Source: an uncultured Clostridia bacterium (GTDB lineage: Bacteria > Bacillota > Clostridia > Christensenellales > Borkfalkiaceae). Taken from it: DNA of 64,000 nucleotides. Location: positions 19,090-83,089 of the forward strand of contig CANRDY010000004.1 in NCBI GenBank assembly GCA_947629515.1. The letters run 5' to 3'. Under the pieces are notes generated by a model that saw only the letters and a program-made list of their open reading frames with translations, searched no databases and was not told the origin of the DNA. Shown here one piece after another: positions 1 to 9,170 of this stretch (position 1 is its first letter; the number at the start of each line of letters is the position of its first letter). The position numbers and the translations under genes were made by a program.

Positions 1-871
1 GGTTGACATGAACGGTAACGTGTTTGACAAGGGGAAAATTACTCTCGATGCCCTTGTGCACTCCCTCCGCTATCGCATGGGCTTCAGAAAGGGGCAAATC
101 CGCCTGACAGGCAATTTCGGCTATTACGTAAATTCTGTTGCCGAACATTCGCGTGAGCAGGCTGTCGACCTCGATGACGCCCTCACACGAAGAAATGAAC
201 GCCGATATTTCGTTTTGGGTCTTTTCGTCGCACGCTTCGTCGGTCATTTTTTCAATTGCGTTCCAAAAAATTCTGACCGCCGCAACGAGAATGAACACGC
301 ATATGACTATGCACGCGATACTGTCGAGAATGGGAACGCCGCACATTGCGCCCGCAACGCCGATAAGACTGCCCACTGAAGAGAGCGCGTCGGAACGGTG
401 ATGCCATGCGTCGGCGCGCAACGCGTCGGAATTTATCTTTTTTGCAACGGCGCGGGTGTACCAGAACATTGCCTCTTTAACCACGATCGAAACGGCGGCG
501 GCGCAGATCGCCAACGCCCCGGGCGAAGCTATTTGCTTGTACGCGCCCGTTACAATATTTTCAATGCCAGTATAACCAATGCCCACGCCCGTCGCAAACA
601 GCACAACGGCGAGCAGAATTGCCGCCACGCACTCAAACCGCTCGTGTCCGAACGGGTGCTTGTCGTCGGCTTTCTTTGAGGAGATCTTTATTCCTATTAT
701 AACAATTACGGTGGAGAAAACGTCTGAGGCTGAATGGACCGCGTCGGAAATGAGCGCGTAGGAAAGCGAGAATATTCCCACGAGCAATTTGAACAGCGTA
801 AGCGCAAAGTTCAATGCAATTGTAACGACCGACGTTTTGACGGCGGCTTTTTCCATTGCGGTTGCGGACAT
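1..871 (-). CDS. Cation diffusion facilitator (CDF) family metal/H+ antiporter, C-terminal end cut by the window
   Basis: The protein reads MSATAMEKAAVKTSVVTIAL... for 290 codons without a stop and runs off the window edge, so the end is missing. CDF proteins export divalent cations (Zn, Fe, Mn, Co) across the inner membrane as dimers. Hydrophobic segments are seen at about residues 12-35, 37-60, 80-103, 115-135, 155-175 and 180-200. Two HxxxD metal-site motifs are present: H46-D50 (HSASD) in TM2 and HHRSD in TM5, the pair expected for zinc-type members. A cytoplasmic ferredoxin-like domain follows (about 205 onward). The start is an ATG at 869-871 with GGAG five bases upstream. It diverges from tRNA-Thr. 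The exact metal cannot be read from sequence. Confidence 0.88.
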   Translation of the reverse strand, partial: MSATAMEKAAVKTSVVTIALNFALTLFKLLVGIFSLSYALISDAVHSASDVFSTVIVIIGIKISSKKADDKHPFGHERFECVAAILLAVVLFATGVGIGYTGIENIVTGAYKQIASPGALAICAAAVSIVVKEAMFWYTRAVAKKINSDALRADAWHHRSDALSSVGSLIGVAGAMCGVPILDSIACIVICVFILVAAVRIFWNAIEKMTDEACDEKTQNEISAFISSCEGVIEVDSLLTRMFGNRIYVIAEIACQADLPLSEAHAIAEGVHKGIESNFPLVKHVTVHVN

Positions 872-908
872 TTTTACTCCGAATTTTCAATATAAACGTC
901 AAAAAGAA

Positions 909-937
909 TTGACAATATATTCATTTTAAAATATAAT
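909..937 (+). promoter_or_regulatory. SigmaA-type promoter of tRNA-Thr
   Basis: Perfect TTGACA (909-914), 17-bp spacer and perfect TATAAT (932-937). The predicted start is about 14 bp before the tRNA 5' end. A consensus promoter is typical of stable RNA genes. Confidence 0.85.
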
Positions 938-957
938 ATTCAAGGTAATTAAATTTT

Positions 958-1033
<76 letters not shown>

Positions 1034-1037
1034 TTTT

Positions 1038-1069
1038 GGCTTTTCGCTTATCCGCGGGAAGCCTTTTTT
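1038..1069 (+). terminator. Rho-independent terminator of tRNA-Thr
   Basis: A 10-bp stem, GGCTTTTCGC (1038-1047) with GCGGGAAGCC (1054-1063) including G-U pairs, a 6-nt loop, then TTTTTT. Confidence 0.85.
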
Positions 1070-1133
1070 CACTCACCGATAAGCATTTTATTAATTCATT
1101 AAATTTATTAATTCTTTAAATAATTTTAAAGTA

Positions 1134-1160
1134 CAAGCGGGCACAGAATTTGCCCGCTTG
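1134..1160 (-). terminator. Hairpin downstream of the 1173-1649 gene, possible terminator
   Basis: Perfect 10-bp stem CAAGCGGGCA/TGCCCGCTTG with a 7-nt loop, directly after the minus-strand gene end. The following minus-strand tail (TACTTTAAAATT) is only moderately U-rich, so termination is plausible but not certain. Confidence 0.5.
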
Positions 1161-1172
1161 AAACAGGTTTTT

Positions 1173-1649
1173 TTAACCTTTTCTTCTTGCCGTTGCAATT
1201 CTTATAACTCGTTTGGGCTTTGCGGGGGGAACTTCCTCCGCCTCGCTTCCCGCTGTCTCCGCGCTATCGGGCGCCTCAACGGGAACTTCCCCCGTCTCCG
1301 CGTTCTCGGGTTGAGCGTTGTCTGTTGGAACGCCGTCGGATTGGACGTTTTCCCCGCCCTCTTCTTCAACGCTTTGGGTCGTTTCTATATCTGCGGAGGG
1401 TGCAATTTCAACGTAAACGCCCTCCAACTGCTTCATTTTGATATACGCCACGGCGCAAGGGTATTTTTTGCGCTTGTTGCAGGTATCGCAAAAAGGCGCG
1501 TATTCGCCGCACAGATCTCTTCCGAGCGCGACGCTGCAAACGTACTTATCCTTGTCGATAGTCTCCTGAATGAGTTTAAGATTATCTTCGTTCAGCGTTG
1601 CGGGCATATTTTCGAGTAATTCCAAAGGCGCGTTGCTATCCCAATTCAT
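1173..1649 (-). CDS. Orphan protein with a cysteine cluster, acidic linker and basic tail
   Basis: 158 residues, not recognised. The N-terminal part (about 1-85) has five cysteines, at about 38, 47, 54, 57 and 65, including a CDTC pair followed by KRKKYPC, which could bind a metal. Residues about 85-140 are very acidic (E/P/A/V-rich, low complexity). The end is basic (PKRVIRIATARRKG). No signal peptide or membrane segment is visible. The ATG is preceded by GGAG seven bases away, which supports real translation. It is a single gene between tRNA-Thr and the sugar kinase. No function is proposed; a nucleic-acid- or ribosome-associated role would fit the charge pattern but is only a guess. Confidence 0.7.
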   Translation of the reverse strand: MNWDSNAPLELLENMPATLNEDNLKLIQETIDKDKYVCSVALGRDLCGEYAPFCDTCNKRKKYPCAVAYIKMKQLEGVYVEIAPSADIETTQSVEEEGGENVQSDGVPTDNAQPENAETGEVPVEAPDSAETAGSEAEEVPPAKPKRVIRIATARRKG

Positions 1650-1711
1650 ATTAGTTCTCCGAATCTGACCATTTAATTATACTTATTTTTGCAATAAATT
1701 ACAAGCGATTT

Positions 1712-2635
1712 TTATATCTCTTCAACCGTAAGCTGGGAAAGGATATCCTCGTATTTGCTCTTCATGAACGAAATGCTGTCGGGGGTGGTGACCGCCGCCG
1801 TGCCCGCCGCAACGCCGTGCCTTAAAATCTCTTTAAGGTTATGACCCGAAGCAAGCGAACAAGTCGCCGCCGCAACCATAGCGTCGCCCGCGCCGAGCGT
1901 GGAGTTCATTGCAACGTTAACGCTCTTGCTGTAATAGCTTTGAACGCCGTCGGTGATGATCGCCCCGCCCTTGCCGAGCGAAAGCAACACGCGCTTTGCG
2001 CCCTTTTTGATAAGCTCGTTGCAGCCCTCGAGCATTTCCCGACGGCTCGTAAAGCTCTTTTTTAAGGTTCGATCAAGCTCGTCTATATTTGGTTTAATAA
2101 GGTCTACGCCGCATTTTAGCGATTCAAGCAGCCTTTCGCCCTCGCTGTCGACTATTTTTTTGACGTTTTGGGGAACGGCGTTGAGTATCTTTGCATAATA
2201 GTCGGGCGACATTCCCTTGGCAAGCCCGCCCGAAATTACCACCGCCTCGCACGCGGAAGAAAGGTTCTTTACAAGGGCGATAAGCTCCTCCTGCTTTTCT
2301 TCGCTAACGGCGGGGCTTACGTCGTCCACTTCGGTTAGCATCGACTTGTTGTCGATAAATTTATAATTTTCGCGCACCCGTCCTTTGCACCATACAAACT
2401 TGTAGGGCACGCCCTCTTTATGTAATTCCTGCTCGAAGCGGTTGCCGTTCTCCTCATACATAAAGCCCGTTGCAAAAACGTCCTTTTTAAGGCGCGCAAT
2501 GCCCGTTGCAACGTTCAACGCTTTCCCCGTAAAAAATACGCTTTTGTTGATAATTTTATGGGCTTTGCCCACGCTGAGGGAGTCGACCTCGATATTTACG
2601 TCTATGCAGGGACTTAAACAAACTGTTAAAATCAT
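1712..2635 (-). CDS. PfkB-family sugar-phosphate kinase (1-phosphofructokinase / tagatose-6-phosphate kinase type)
   Basis: 307 residues from the chosen ATG. It is a ribokinase-fold kinase of the FruK/LacC group, which phosphorylates a ketose phosphate to the bisphosphate. N-terminal MILTVCLSPCIDVNIEV resembles the FruK start. The C-terminal LGAGDAMVAA carries the GAGD anion hole and the catalytic Asp; KPNIDEL in the middle is typical. The upstream in-frame TTG at 2656 lies in the U-tract of the pfkA terminator, so the ATG at 2635 (GGTG seven bases before) is preferred. It follows pfkA, suggesting a glycolytic or fructose role, but no PTS gene is adjacent, so the substrate is uncertain. Confidence 0.8.
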   Translation of the reverse strand: MILTVCLSPCIDVNIEVDSLSVGKAHKIINKSVFFTGKALNVATGIARLKKDVFATGFMYEENGNRFEQELHKEGVPYKFVWCKGRVRENYKFIDNKSMLTEVDDVSPAVSEEKQEELIALVKNLSSACEAVVISGGLAKGMSPDYYAKILNAVPQNVKKIVDSEGERLLESLKCGVDLIKPNIDELDRTLKKSFTSRREMLEGCNELIKKGAKRVLLSLGKGGAIITDGVQSYYSKSVNVAMNSTLGAGDAMVAAATCSLASGHNLKEILRHGVAAGTAAVTTPDSISFMKSKYEDILSQLTVEEI

Positions 2636-2650
2636 ATCAAAACACCAAAA

Positions 2651-2681
2651 ATTCAAATTAAAAGCCGCTTTAAAAGCGGCT
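2651..2681 (-). terminator. Hairpin terminator between pfkA and the PfkB-type kinase
   Basis: Stem AGCCGCT/AGCGGCT (2675-2681 with 2663-2669) and 5-nt loop, followed on the minus strand by TTTTAATTT. It probably reduces read-through from pfkA into the kinase gene. Confidence 0.65.
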
Positions 2682-2692
2682 CTTTGGTAACG

Positions 2693-3655
2693 TTACATTG
2701 AAATCATTTGAAGAGTCTCGTATAACTCGTAGTTAAACTTCTTCTTCATGCTTACAGCCTCTATGATATCCATATCGATAATTTCGTTTTTGTGAATACC
2801 GACGACCCTGTTGCCGATCCCGTCGTTCAAAAGCCTTACCGCTTTATTCCCGAACTGTGCCGCAAGCATTCGGTCGGCCATCGAGGGAGAACCGCCGCGC
2901 TGTATGTGTCCTATCGTAGTGGGTCGAACCGAATATGTCGTTACGGATTGAAGCTGTTTTGCAAATTCTTCAGCCGTGCAAACGCCCTCGGCAACAACAA
3001 TTATATTGGAGTGCTTGCCGTTTGCCCTTGAACGGTTGATTTTCATAACGATATCGTCGAGGTCGAAAACGACTTCGGGAACAACTATGATCTCCGCGCC
3101 GCTTGCGATACCCGCATAGAGCGCGATGTCTCCGCATCGTCTGCCCATTACCTCAACTACCGAAATTCTTTCGTGCGAGGTCATTGTATCGCGGAGCTTG
3201 TTGATAACGTCTATGCACGTGTTTACCGCCGTGTCGAAGCCGAGCGTGTAGTCGGTGTATTCGAGATCGTTGTCGATAGTTCCGGGAATACCTATGGTGG
3301 GAACGCCGTATTCTTCGGAAAGGCATTTCGCCCCTCTGAACGAACCGTCGCCGCCTATGACCACAAGCCCGTCGATACCGCGAGATTCAAGCGTTTGCAC
3401 AGCGCGCTTCTGCCCCTCTTTTGTGAGCATTTCCAAACAACGCGCCGTTCTCAGCTTTGTGCCGCCGCGTTGAACTATGTCCGAAACAGAGCGCATTTCA
3501 AGCGGTATCATTTCGTCGTCGATAAGCCCTTGATAGCCGCGTTCTATTCCGTAAACTTCCATACCGAAATAAATCGCAGTGCGAACGACCGCCCTGATGC
3601 ATGCGTTCATGCCGGGTGCGTCGCCGCCGCTTGTCAATAAGCCTATTCTCTTCAT
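2693..3655 (-). CDS. pfkA: ATP-dependent 6-phosphofructokinase
   Basis: 320 residues, the usual length for bacterial PfkA. It converts fructose 6-phosphate plus ATP to fructose 1,6-bisphosphate in the cytoplasm. Visible motifs: N-terminal KRIGLLTSGGDAPGMN, GGDGSF (Gly rather than Asp after GGD, as in ATP- not PPi-dependent enzymes), and PGTIDNDL with the catalytic Asp. The start is the ATG with GGAGG five bases upstream; the longer reading from a TTG at 3679 would place that ribosome-binding site inside the gene. A good promoter precedes it. Confidence 0.96.
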   Translation of the reverse strand: MKRIGLLTSGGDAPGMNACIRAVVRTAIYFGMEVYGIERGYQGLIDDEMIPLEMRSVSDIVQRGGTKLRTARCLEMLTKEGQKRAVQTLESRGIDGLVVIGGDGSFRGAKCLSEEYGVPTIGIPGTIDNDLEYTDYTLGFDTAVNTCIDVINKLRDTMTSHERISVVEVMGRRCGDIALYAGIASGAEIIVVPEVVFDLDDIVMKINRSRANGKHSNIIVVAEGVCTAEEFAKQLQSVTTYSVRPTTIGHIQRGGSPSMADRMLAAQFGNKAVRLLNDGIGNRVVGIHKNEIIDMDIIEAVSMKKKFNYELYETLQMISM

Positions 3656-3717
3656 AGCAACCTCCGAACCTTTCTGCAAAACGCAATATTTGAAAGATCC
3701 ATATCATTTCACATTTA

Positions 3718-3746
3718 ATTATAACAAATTCTCTTTTAAATTACAA
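3718..3746 (-). promoter_or_regulatory. Promoter of pfkA
   Basis: TTGTAA, 17-bp spacer, TATAAT on the minus strand, with the start point about 55 bp before the pfkA ATG. Confidence 0.72.
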
Positions 3747-3795
3747 CAGTTTTTGGTTATAATAATGTGAAAAGTTAAAGAATGTAAAAACACCG

Positions 3796-6700
3796 TTATT
3801 CGACGTATTTAACGTCTTTTTGTTCGAGAAACGAGTACAACTCAGCCAAAAGTCCCCTGCAATAATTAAGCCCGTAAGGCAGTTTATATCTTTCGGAACC
3901 GCGGACTATTTTGCAGGTAACGTCGCCCTCGTAGTTGGTGAGCATATTCAAAAGCTCGTTGAACTCGTCGTCGCTCAGCGCGCCCGCGTTCAGCCAAAGC
4001 ACAGGCTCGCGCACTTCCTCGCGGGGCTTATCGGCAGAACCCGCGTTTACTTCCTCGATATCGTCGATTATGCACGAAGCTCCCTTTTCGTCGTCAAGTT
4101 CGAGTTTTGCGCGGATCTTAACTATTTTATCGTTCGCGATAATTGCCTTATACCTTTCGAAAACCTGCGGGAAGCATACACATTCGATGCTTCCGTACAC
4201 GTCCTCGAGATTGAAGAACGCCATATACGCGTTTTTCTTGGTCGTGGCGCGCCGATACGAGGCTATTATGCCAGCCATAGTAATACGCATACCGTCATTT
4301 ATTTGATTATAAACGCGGTTTCCGTCCTCATCTTCGACATAATCGTCTAAAAGCGAACAGTTGAACGTACATTCGGGGAACGCCGAAATATACTTTTCGA
4401 AGGGGTGACCGCTTACATAAACGCCGAGCACTTCTTTCTCTTTTGCAAGTTTTTCGTTAAGTTCGTATTCGGGAACGTCGGGATAGGTAACTTCAAGTTC
4501 TTCCTCTTCGAGGATATCGCCGAAAAAGCTCATCTGCGCACTGTTCTTCTGCTTGCCGATTATCTTTGCCCTTGCGCAGAGCGGCTCGTAAATTTCGGCA
4601 AGCTGGGCGCGCTTAACGCCCATTTCGTCGAACGCGCCCGAAAAGATAAGCCCTTCGACGAGCCTTGAATTGAGCGAACCCGCCGAAATGCCGTCCACCT
4701 GCTTTCCCGTAAGGGCGTTCGTACACCTCAACACAAAATCGGGGAAGTCCTTAAACAGCCCGTTCTGCGTTCTTTCTTCGATAATTACGTCGATTATTCC
4801 CTGCCCAACGCCTTTCAACGCCGAAAGCCCGAAGCGCACGCCGTCCTTTTCAACTTTGAACGCCGAACGGCTTTTGTTAATGTCGGGCGGGAGAACCTTA
4901 TACCCCTTTTCTTTGAGATAAATAACGTATTTGGTTATTTCGTCTATTTTATTAAGGCGGTTATTCAAAAGTCCGCAGATAAATTCCTTACAGTAATACT
5001 TTTTGAGCCATGCCGTCTGATAGGCGAGCGTTGCGTAAGCCGCCGCGTGCGACTTATTGAATGCGTAAGACGCAAAACTTTCCATATTGGTAAAGATATC
5101 TTTTGCGACATTTTCGGGTATACCGTTAGCCACACAGCCCTTTATCGCGCTTCCGTTCGTATCGCTTACGCCGCCGTTAATAAATTTTTCCCTTTGAGCC
5201 ATAAGCGTTTTTTTGTCTTTTTTGCCCATGGCGCGGCGCACAAGGTCGGCTTCCCCCAACGAGAATCCCGCAAGGTCCTGAAATATCTGCATGACCTGTT
5301 CCTGATAAACGGGTATGCCGTAAGTGACTTTGAGTATTTTTTCTTCGAGCGGGGTCGAGTAATTTATGGGTTCTTCGCCGTGCTTACGTCTGCAAAACGT
5401 GTCGATATTCTTCATAGGACCGGGACGGTAGAGAGAAATTCCCGCTATAAGATCTTCCAGACAGTCGGGCTTGAGCGTTCTCATAAACCTCTTCATTCCG
5501 CCCGCTTCAAGCTGGAACACGCCGTCGGTGTCGCCCTCCGAAATGAGGTTATACGCCCCCTCGTCCTTATAGCCGATTTGAGTGAAATCGATATCTCTGC
5601 CGAAGTCCTCTTTGATATAGTCGACGCATTTTTTAATGTCGGTAAGGGTGACGAGCGCAAGGAAGTCCATTTTCAACATTCCCAACGCCTCTATTTCCTT
5701 TGCAACGAACTGCGTGGTAATGTCCTCGCCGTTGCGCGAAAGAGGAACGTTGTCTGCTATCCTCTTTTGGCAAATAACAACTCCCGCGGCGTGCATACCC
5801 GTTTGTCTGGGCATACCCTCGATTTTGAGAGCCATATCGATGACCCTGTGCAGAGTTTCGTCCGTCTCGTATATTTCGCAGAACTCTTTGTTCCTCAACC
5901 CAGTAAGTTCATCTAATTTAGCTTTGAGTTCGGTCTTTTTGTCCTCGTCGGTCTCGGCTTTATATTTTTGTTCGGCTTTGGGTATATTCCGCCCCAAAAG
6001 GTCGCTTATGGAGCTTTTTCCGTCCATTATTTTGGTCAATCTGTCGGTTTCGGAATATGGAACGCGCATAACTCTGCCGACGTCTTTTATTGAGTTCTTT
6101 GCCGCCATTGTTCCGAAAGTAACTATCTGGCAGACGTTCTCCTTTCCGTATTTGCGCCGAACATAATCAATCGTCTCCTCGCGCCTGTCCGTGCAGAAGT
6201 CGATATCGAAGTCGGGCATCGACACTCTGTCGGGGTTTAAAAAACGCTCGAACAGAAGGTCGTATTGTAACGGTTCAACGTCGGTTATTCCTATAGAATA
6301 CGCAACAATCGAACTTACGCCCGAGCCTCTGCCCGGACCTACGGGTATCCCCTGCTCTTTCGACCAATTTATAAAGTCCCATACAACAAGGTAATAATCG
6401 GCATAGCCCATGCCGCAAATTATTCCAAGCTCGTACTCCGCCCGATCAAGTTCCTTTTGCGTGGGCGTGCCGTACCTCTTTTTAAGCCCCTCGGCGGTGA
6501 GTTTGCGAAGGTACTCTTCCGAAGTCGAGCCGTCCTCGGGCGTGTACACGGGAATGAGGGTCTTGTCCTTTTCGGGATAGCCCTTTGCGTTGAGGTTGAA
6601 CGCGGGTTCGTAAACTTTATCGGCGATCGCTCGCGTGTTGGCGATGGCTTTGGGATAGCTTTTGAAAAGCTCCGCCATTTGATCGCCCGTTTTGAAATAA

Positions 6701-7413
6701 AATTCCTGCGTCTGGAACTTCATTCTCTTGGGGTCGTCGAGCTGTTTTTTCATCTGTATGCACATAAGAACGTCCTGCATTTCTGCGTCGGACTTGTCGA
6801 TATAGTGCACGTCGTTGGTAGCGACGAGTTCCACCCCGATTTCGTCTGCGAGCTTGACGAGCAAGGGCAAAACCCTTATCTCCTCTTCGATGTTGTGGTT
6901 CTGGATTTCGATATAAAAATCCTCGCCGAACACGTCTTTGAGGTAGAGCGCAAGCTCTTTCGCCCCGTCGTAATCGCCGTTCAGAAGTCTGCGGGGAATC
7001 CCTCCCGCAAGGCACGCCGAAAGGCAGATCACCCCCTCGGAGTGCTCTTTCAAGACCTTGTAATCTATTTTCGGTTTGTAGTAAAAGCCGTCGACGAACG
7101 CCATCGAATCGAGCTGAACAAGGTTCTTATAGCCCGCTTTATTCTTTGCAAGCAATATAAGATGCTCGGCAGTGTTCGCCGATTTATCGTGCATATCCTT
7201 AGTAAGATAGAATTCACAGCCAATTATGTACTTAATTCCCGCCGCAACGGCTTTTTCGGCAAGCTGGAGCGTGCCGTACATGTTGCCGTGATCGGTTATG
7301 CAAACGGTGTCGACGCCGTTCTTCTTGCAGTGTTCGATAAGATTATCGATCTTGCACGCGCCGTCGAGCAGCGAATATTCGGTATGAAGATGTAAATGCA
7401 CAAAATCCGTCAT
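3796..7413 (-). CDS. dnaE: DNA polymerase III alpha subunit, DnaE type
   Basis: 1205 residues. Replicative C-family polymerase. An N-terminal PHP domain starts with HLHLHTEYS (residues 6-14). The polymerase core carries PGRGSG near residue 361 and PDFDIDF near residue 399, which holds two catalytic aspartates. A helix-hairpin-helix region follows, then an OB-fold near residues 1040-1090 (MRITMAGIIASYRR). There is no exonuclease insertion, so this is DnaE rather than PolC. In Bacillota DnaE normally works with PolC at the fork. The ATG has GAGGAAGGA just upstream. It lies 10 bp after whiA and probably belongs to the murB-PHP-whiA-dnaE unit. Confidence 0.97.
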   Translation of the reverse strand: MTDFVHLHLHTEYSLLDGACKIDNLIEHCKKNGVDTVCITDHGNMYGTLQLAEKAVAAGIKYIIGCEFYLTKDMHDKSANTAEHLILLAKNKAGYKNLVQLDSMAFVDGFYYKPKIDYKVLKEHSEGVICLSACLAGGIPRRLLNGDYDGAKELALYLKDVFGEDFYIEIQNHNIEEEIRVLPLLVKLADEIGVELVATNDVHYIDKSDAEMQDVLMCIQMKKQLDDPKRMKFQTQEFYFKTGDQMAELFKSYPKAIANTRAIADKVYEPAFNLNAKGYPEKDKTLIPVYTPEDGSTSEEYLRKLTAEGLKKRYGTPTQKELDRAEYELGIICGMGYADYYLVVWDFINWSKEQGIPVGPGRGSGVSSIVAYSIGITDVEPLQYDLLFERFLNPDRVSMPDFDIDFCTDRREETIDYVRRKYGKENVCQIVTFGTMAAKNSIKDVGRVMRVPYSETDRLTKIMDGKSSISDLLGRNIPKAEQKYKAETDEDKKTELKAKLDELTGLRNKEFCEIYETDETLHRVIDMALKIEGMPRQTGMHAAGVVICQKRIADNVPLSRNGEDITTQFVAKEIEALGMLKMDFLALVTLTDIKKCVDYIKEDFGRDIDFTQIGYKDEGAYNLISEGDTDGVFQLEAGGMKRFMRTLKPDCLEDLIAGISLYRPGPMKNIDTFCRRKHGEEPINYSTPLEEKILKVTYGIPVYQEQVMQIFQDLAGFSLGEADLVRRAMGKKDKKTLMAQREKFINGGVSDTNGSAIKGCVANGIPENVAKDIFTNMESFASYAFNKSHAAAYATLAYQTAWLKKYYCKEFICGLLNNRLNKIDEITKYVIYLKEKGYKVLPPDINKSRSAFKVEKDGVRFGLSALKGVGQGIIDVIIEERTQNGLFKDFPDFVLRCTNALTGKQVDGISAGSLNSRLVEGLIFSGAFDEMGVKRAQLAEIYEPLCARAKIIGKQKNSAQMSFFGDILEEEELEVTYPDVPEYELNEKLAKEKEVLGVYVSGHPFEKYISAFPECTFNCSLLDDYVEDEDGNRVYNQINDGMRITMAGIIASYRRATTKKNAYMAFFNLEDVYGSIECVCFPQVFERYKAIIANDKIVKIRAKLELDDEKGASCIIDDIEEVNAGSADKPREEVREPVLWLNAGALSDDEFNELLNMLTNYEGDVTCKIVRGSERYKLPYGLNYCRGLLAELYSFLEQKDVKYVE

Positions 7414-7423
7414 AAGTCCTTCC

Positions 7424-8392
7424 TCAATCCTGACCGAGCGATCTCGCTATTTCAAGAATTTTCCTCATTCTGTGGTTTAAGCAGCTTTTTGAAATTTTAA
7501 GCCTTTCGGCAAGCTCTTGCATAGAGGCGTTTTTGTCGGCAAGTCGGCAGACCGCCACGTCGAAGAGCAGTTTATCAAGGCTTTTTAAGCCTATCGTGCG
7601 TGAAATGACTTCGATCGCTCGCACCTGATTTACAGAAGCGGTCAGCGTTTTGTCGATATTTGAAACCGAACAATTATTGACTCTGTTCGCGTTGTTCTGT
7701 TTATCCTTCATCTCCGCCAAATTGTTGAGTTTTTCGACCGAACGCGTACAGCCCATTATTGCGAGAAGTTCGGAAATAACCTCGTTACGCTTGACGTAGA
7801 CGACGGCGGAATCCTTGCGGGTGACGAGTTTTGCAAGAATATCGAAGTCCAACAGCAATTCACAGAACTCGCCCGCCGTTATTTTATTTTGAAAAACGAC
7901 CTCGAAATGATAGCCCGTGCGGCTGTACAGACCTTCGTCGGGTAAGGTACAGCTTCCGCCGCCCAAAAACGCGCCCTTCAAAAAAGCCGATTTAAGGTTC
8001 GGGACTTCGATAAGTCTGTCGGCTATGCCGAACTCGGGCAGCTTTTGCGCGCCGTCAACTTTCAAAAGCCCCGCTTTTATCAAAAAATTCTCGGCTTCCG
8101 TGCCCAAACATTCGAACGCGAGCTTGTCCCTCCCGCTCATCAAGTCGAATTTCGCGCCCGAAACTGTGAGATTGAGCGAAAAATTGCTTTCGAGAAGGTC
8201 GGTCGCAAGCTCTGCGGTTCTCTCGTTTTCGGTGATAATTTCGAAGCCGAACCTGCCTTCGCGTGAAAAAACCCCGCCCGAGGTTCTTATAAACGCCGAA
8301 AGCAAACTCAGCTTTTCTTCGTCCGAAAGCCCCGAACGTGCGGAGACGTTGGCTATTATTTCTTTTTTTATCTCTTCGGTAAAGCTCTGCAT
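7424..8392 (-). CDS. whiA: WhiA, DNA-binding regulator with LAGLIDADG-like and HTH domains
   Basis: 322 residues, family-typical. The N-terminal two-thirds is the degenerate LAGLIDADG-type fold (AFLKGAFLGGGSCTLP near residue 130). The C-terminal region has a helix-turn-helix (MQELAERLKISKSCLNHRMR, about 288-307). In actinobacteria it controls sporulation septation; in Bacillota it affects chromosome segregation and division. The downstream order whiA-dnaE and upstream PHP-murB is seen in many Clostridia. Only two bases separate it from the PHP gene, so translation is likely coupled; a clear Shine-Dalgarno near the ATG is missing. Confidence 0.95.
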   Translation of the reverse strand: MQSFTEEIKKEIIANVSARSGLSDEEKLSLLSAFIRTSGGVFSREGRFGFEIITENERTAELATDLLESNFSLNLTVSGAKFDLMSGRDKLAFECLGTEAENFLIKAGLLKVDGAQKLPEFGIADRLIEVPNLKSAFLKGAFLGGGSCTLPDEGLYSRTGYHFEVVFQNKITAGEFCELLLDFDILAKLVTRKDSAVVYVKRNEVISELLAIMGCTRSVEKLNNLAEMKDKQNNANRVNNCSVSNIDKTLTASVNQVRAIEVISRTIGLKSLDKLLFDVAVCRLADKNASMQELAERLKISKSCLNHRMRKILEIARSLGQD

Positions 8393-8393
8393 T

Positions 8394-9170
8394 TTACAAA
8401 TTTTTTTCCTTGTATTCGGAAAATCTGAACTTCGGCAGTCTGCCGTCGATGTTCTCTATGCTCTCCAAGGGCACTTCCGCCTCTTTCAAAAGCTCTTCGG
8501 CTATCTTAGTATCTCCCACTCTGTCGGCGGAATGGGCATCGGAATCTATAACGAACTTAGCCCCGACCGAAGCCATAAGGTTGAGTTCTTCGGCGGAAAC
8601 GTGTCGTTTTTTGGTGTTTATCTCGATATAAGTCCCGTAGTCGGCACAGCACTTCGCGACCTCTTCCAAATTGCAATAGCACTTGTAATTGATATGCGTA
8701 AGAATGTCGACGGGGTTGTTTTTAATGAGGTTGATATACGCGCGGGTCGTGTTGTCGATTACCTTTTGCGAGGGCTTTTTCCCGAGCTTGTACGCGGCGT
8801 AGTTCTTCATCATAATGTTGAACATGTCCGAAAAGCTCTTATATTTCAGCACTTCGTGGATACCGCAAAGAAAAATGTCGAAAAACTGCAAGTCATCGGG
8901 CTTCATATCGGTGTCGCCGTCGAGGGAAATGAGGTTGCTCTCCATTCCCATAAGCACTTTAACGCCCGTAAGTTTTTCTGCTTCAACGCATTCGTCGCGC
9001 AAATCGCCTAAATTTTTTCGCTTTAAGCCGAAAAGCAAATGGTTGAACCCGTGGTCGGTGATGCCGATCTGCTGCAAACCTGCCTTTTTAGCGGCTTTAG
9101 CGTTCTCCAAAACCGTATTTTTACCGTGTGAATACGGCGTGTGAGTATGAAAATCAGCCGTAAGTTTCAT
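8394..9170 (-). CDS. PHP-domain metal-dependent phosphoesterase (YcdX-like)
   Basis: 258 residues. PHP motifs: DFHTHTPYSHG (metal ligands) near residue 7, GITDHGF near 37, and a C-terminal DSDAHS. Homologues are metal-dependent phosphatases; the substrate cannot be told. The ATG at 9170 is chosen because AGGTGA sits six bases upstream; the GTG at 9179 would overlap that site. The start overlaps the end of murB by 17 bp, consistent with one transcript. Genes of this type commonly sit between murB and whiA in Clostridia. Confidence 0.85.
   Translation of the reverse strand: MKLTADFHTHTPYSHGKNTVLENAKAAKKAGLQQIGITDHGFNHLLFGLKRKNLGDLRDECVEAEKLTGVKVLMGMESNLISLDGDTDMKPDDLQFFDIFLCGIHEVLKYKSFSDMFNIMMKNYAAYKLGKKPSQKVIDNTTRAYINLIKNNPVDILTHINYKCYCNLEEVAKCCADYGTYIEINTKKRHVSAEELNLMASVGAKFVIDSDAHSADRVGDTKIAEELLKEAEVPLESIENIDGRLPKFRFSEYKEKNL

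Noticed and set aside
633..902. 89-codon minus-strand frame near the window start
   Set aside because: It is out of frame with the CDF transporter, which covers the same bases and has clear motifs.
5047..5916. Long plus-strand open frame of 289 codons within dnaE
   Set aside because: Lies fully antisense to the clearly conserved polymerase and has no family features; an effect of codon usage.
6457..7395. Plus-strand open frame of 312 codons opposite the PHP domain of dnaE
   Set aside because: Antisense shadow; the minus-strand PHP motifs are unmistakable.
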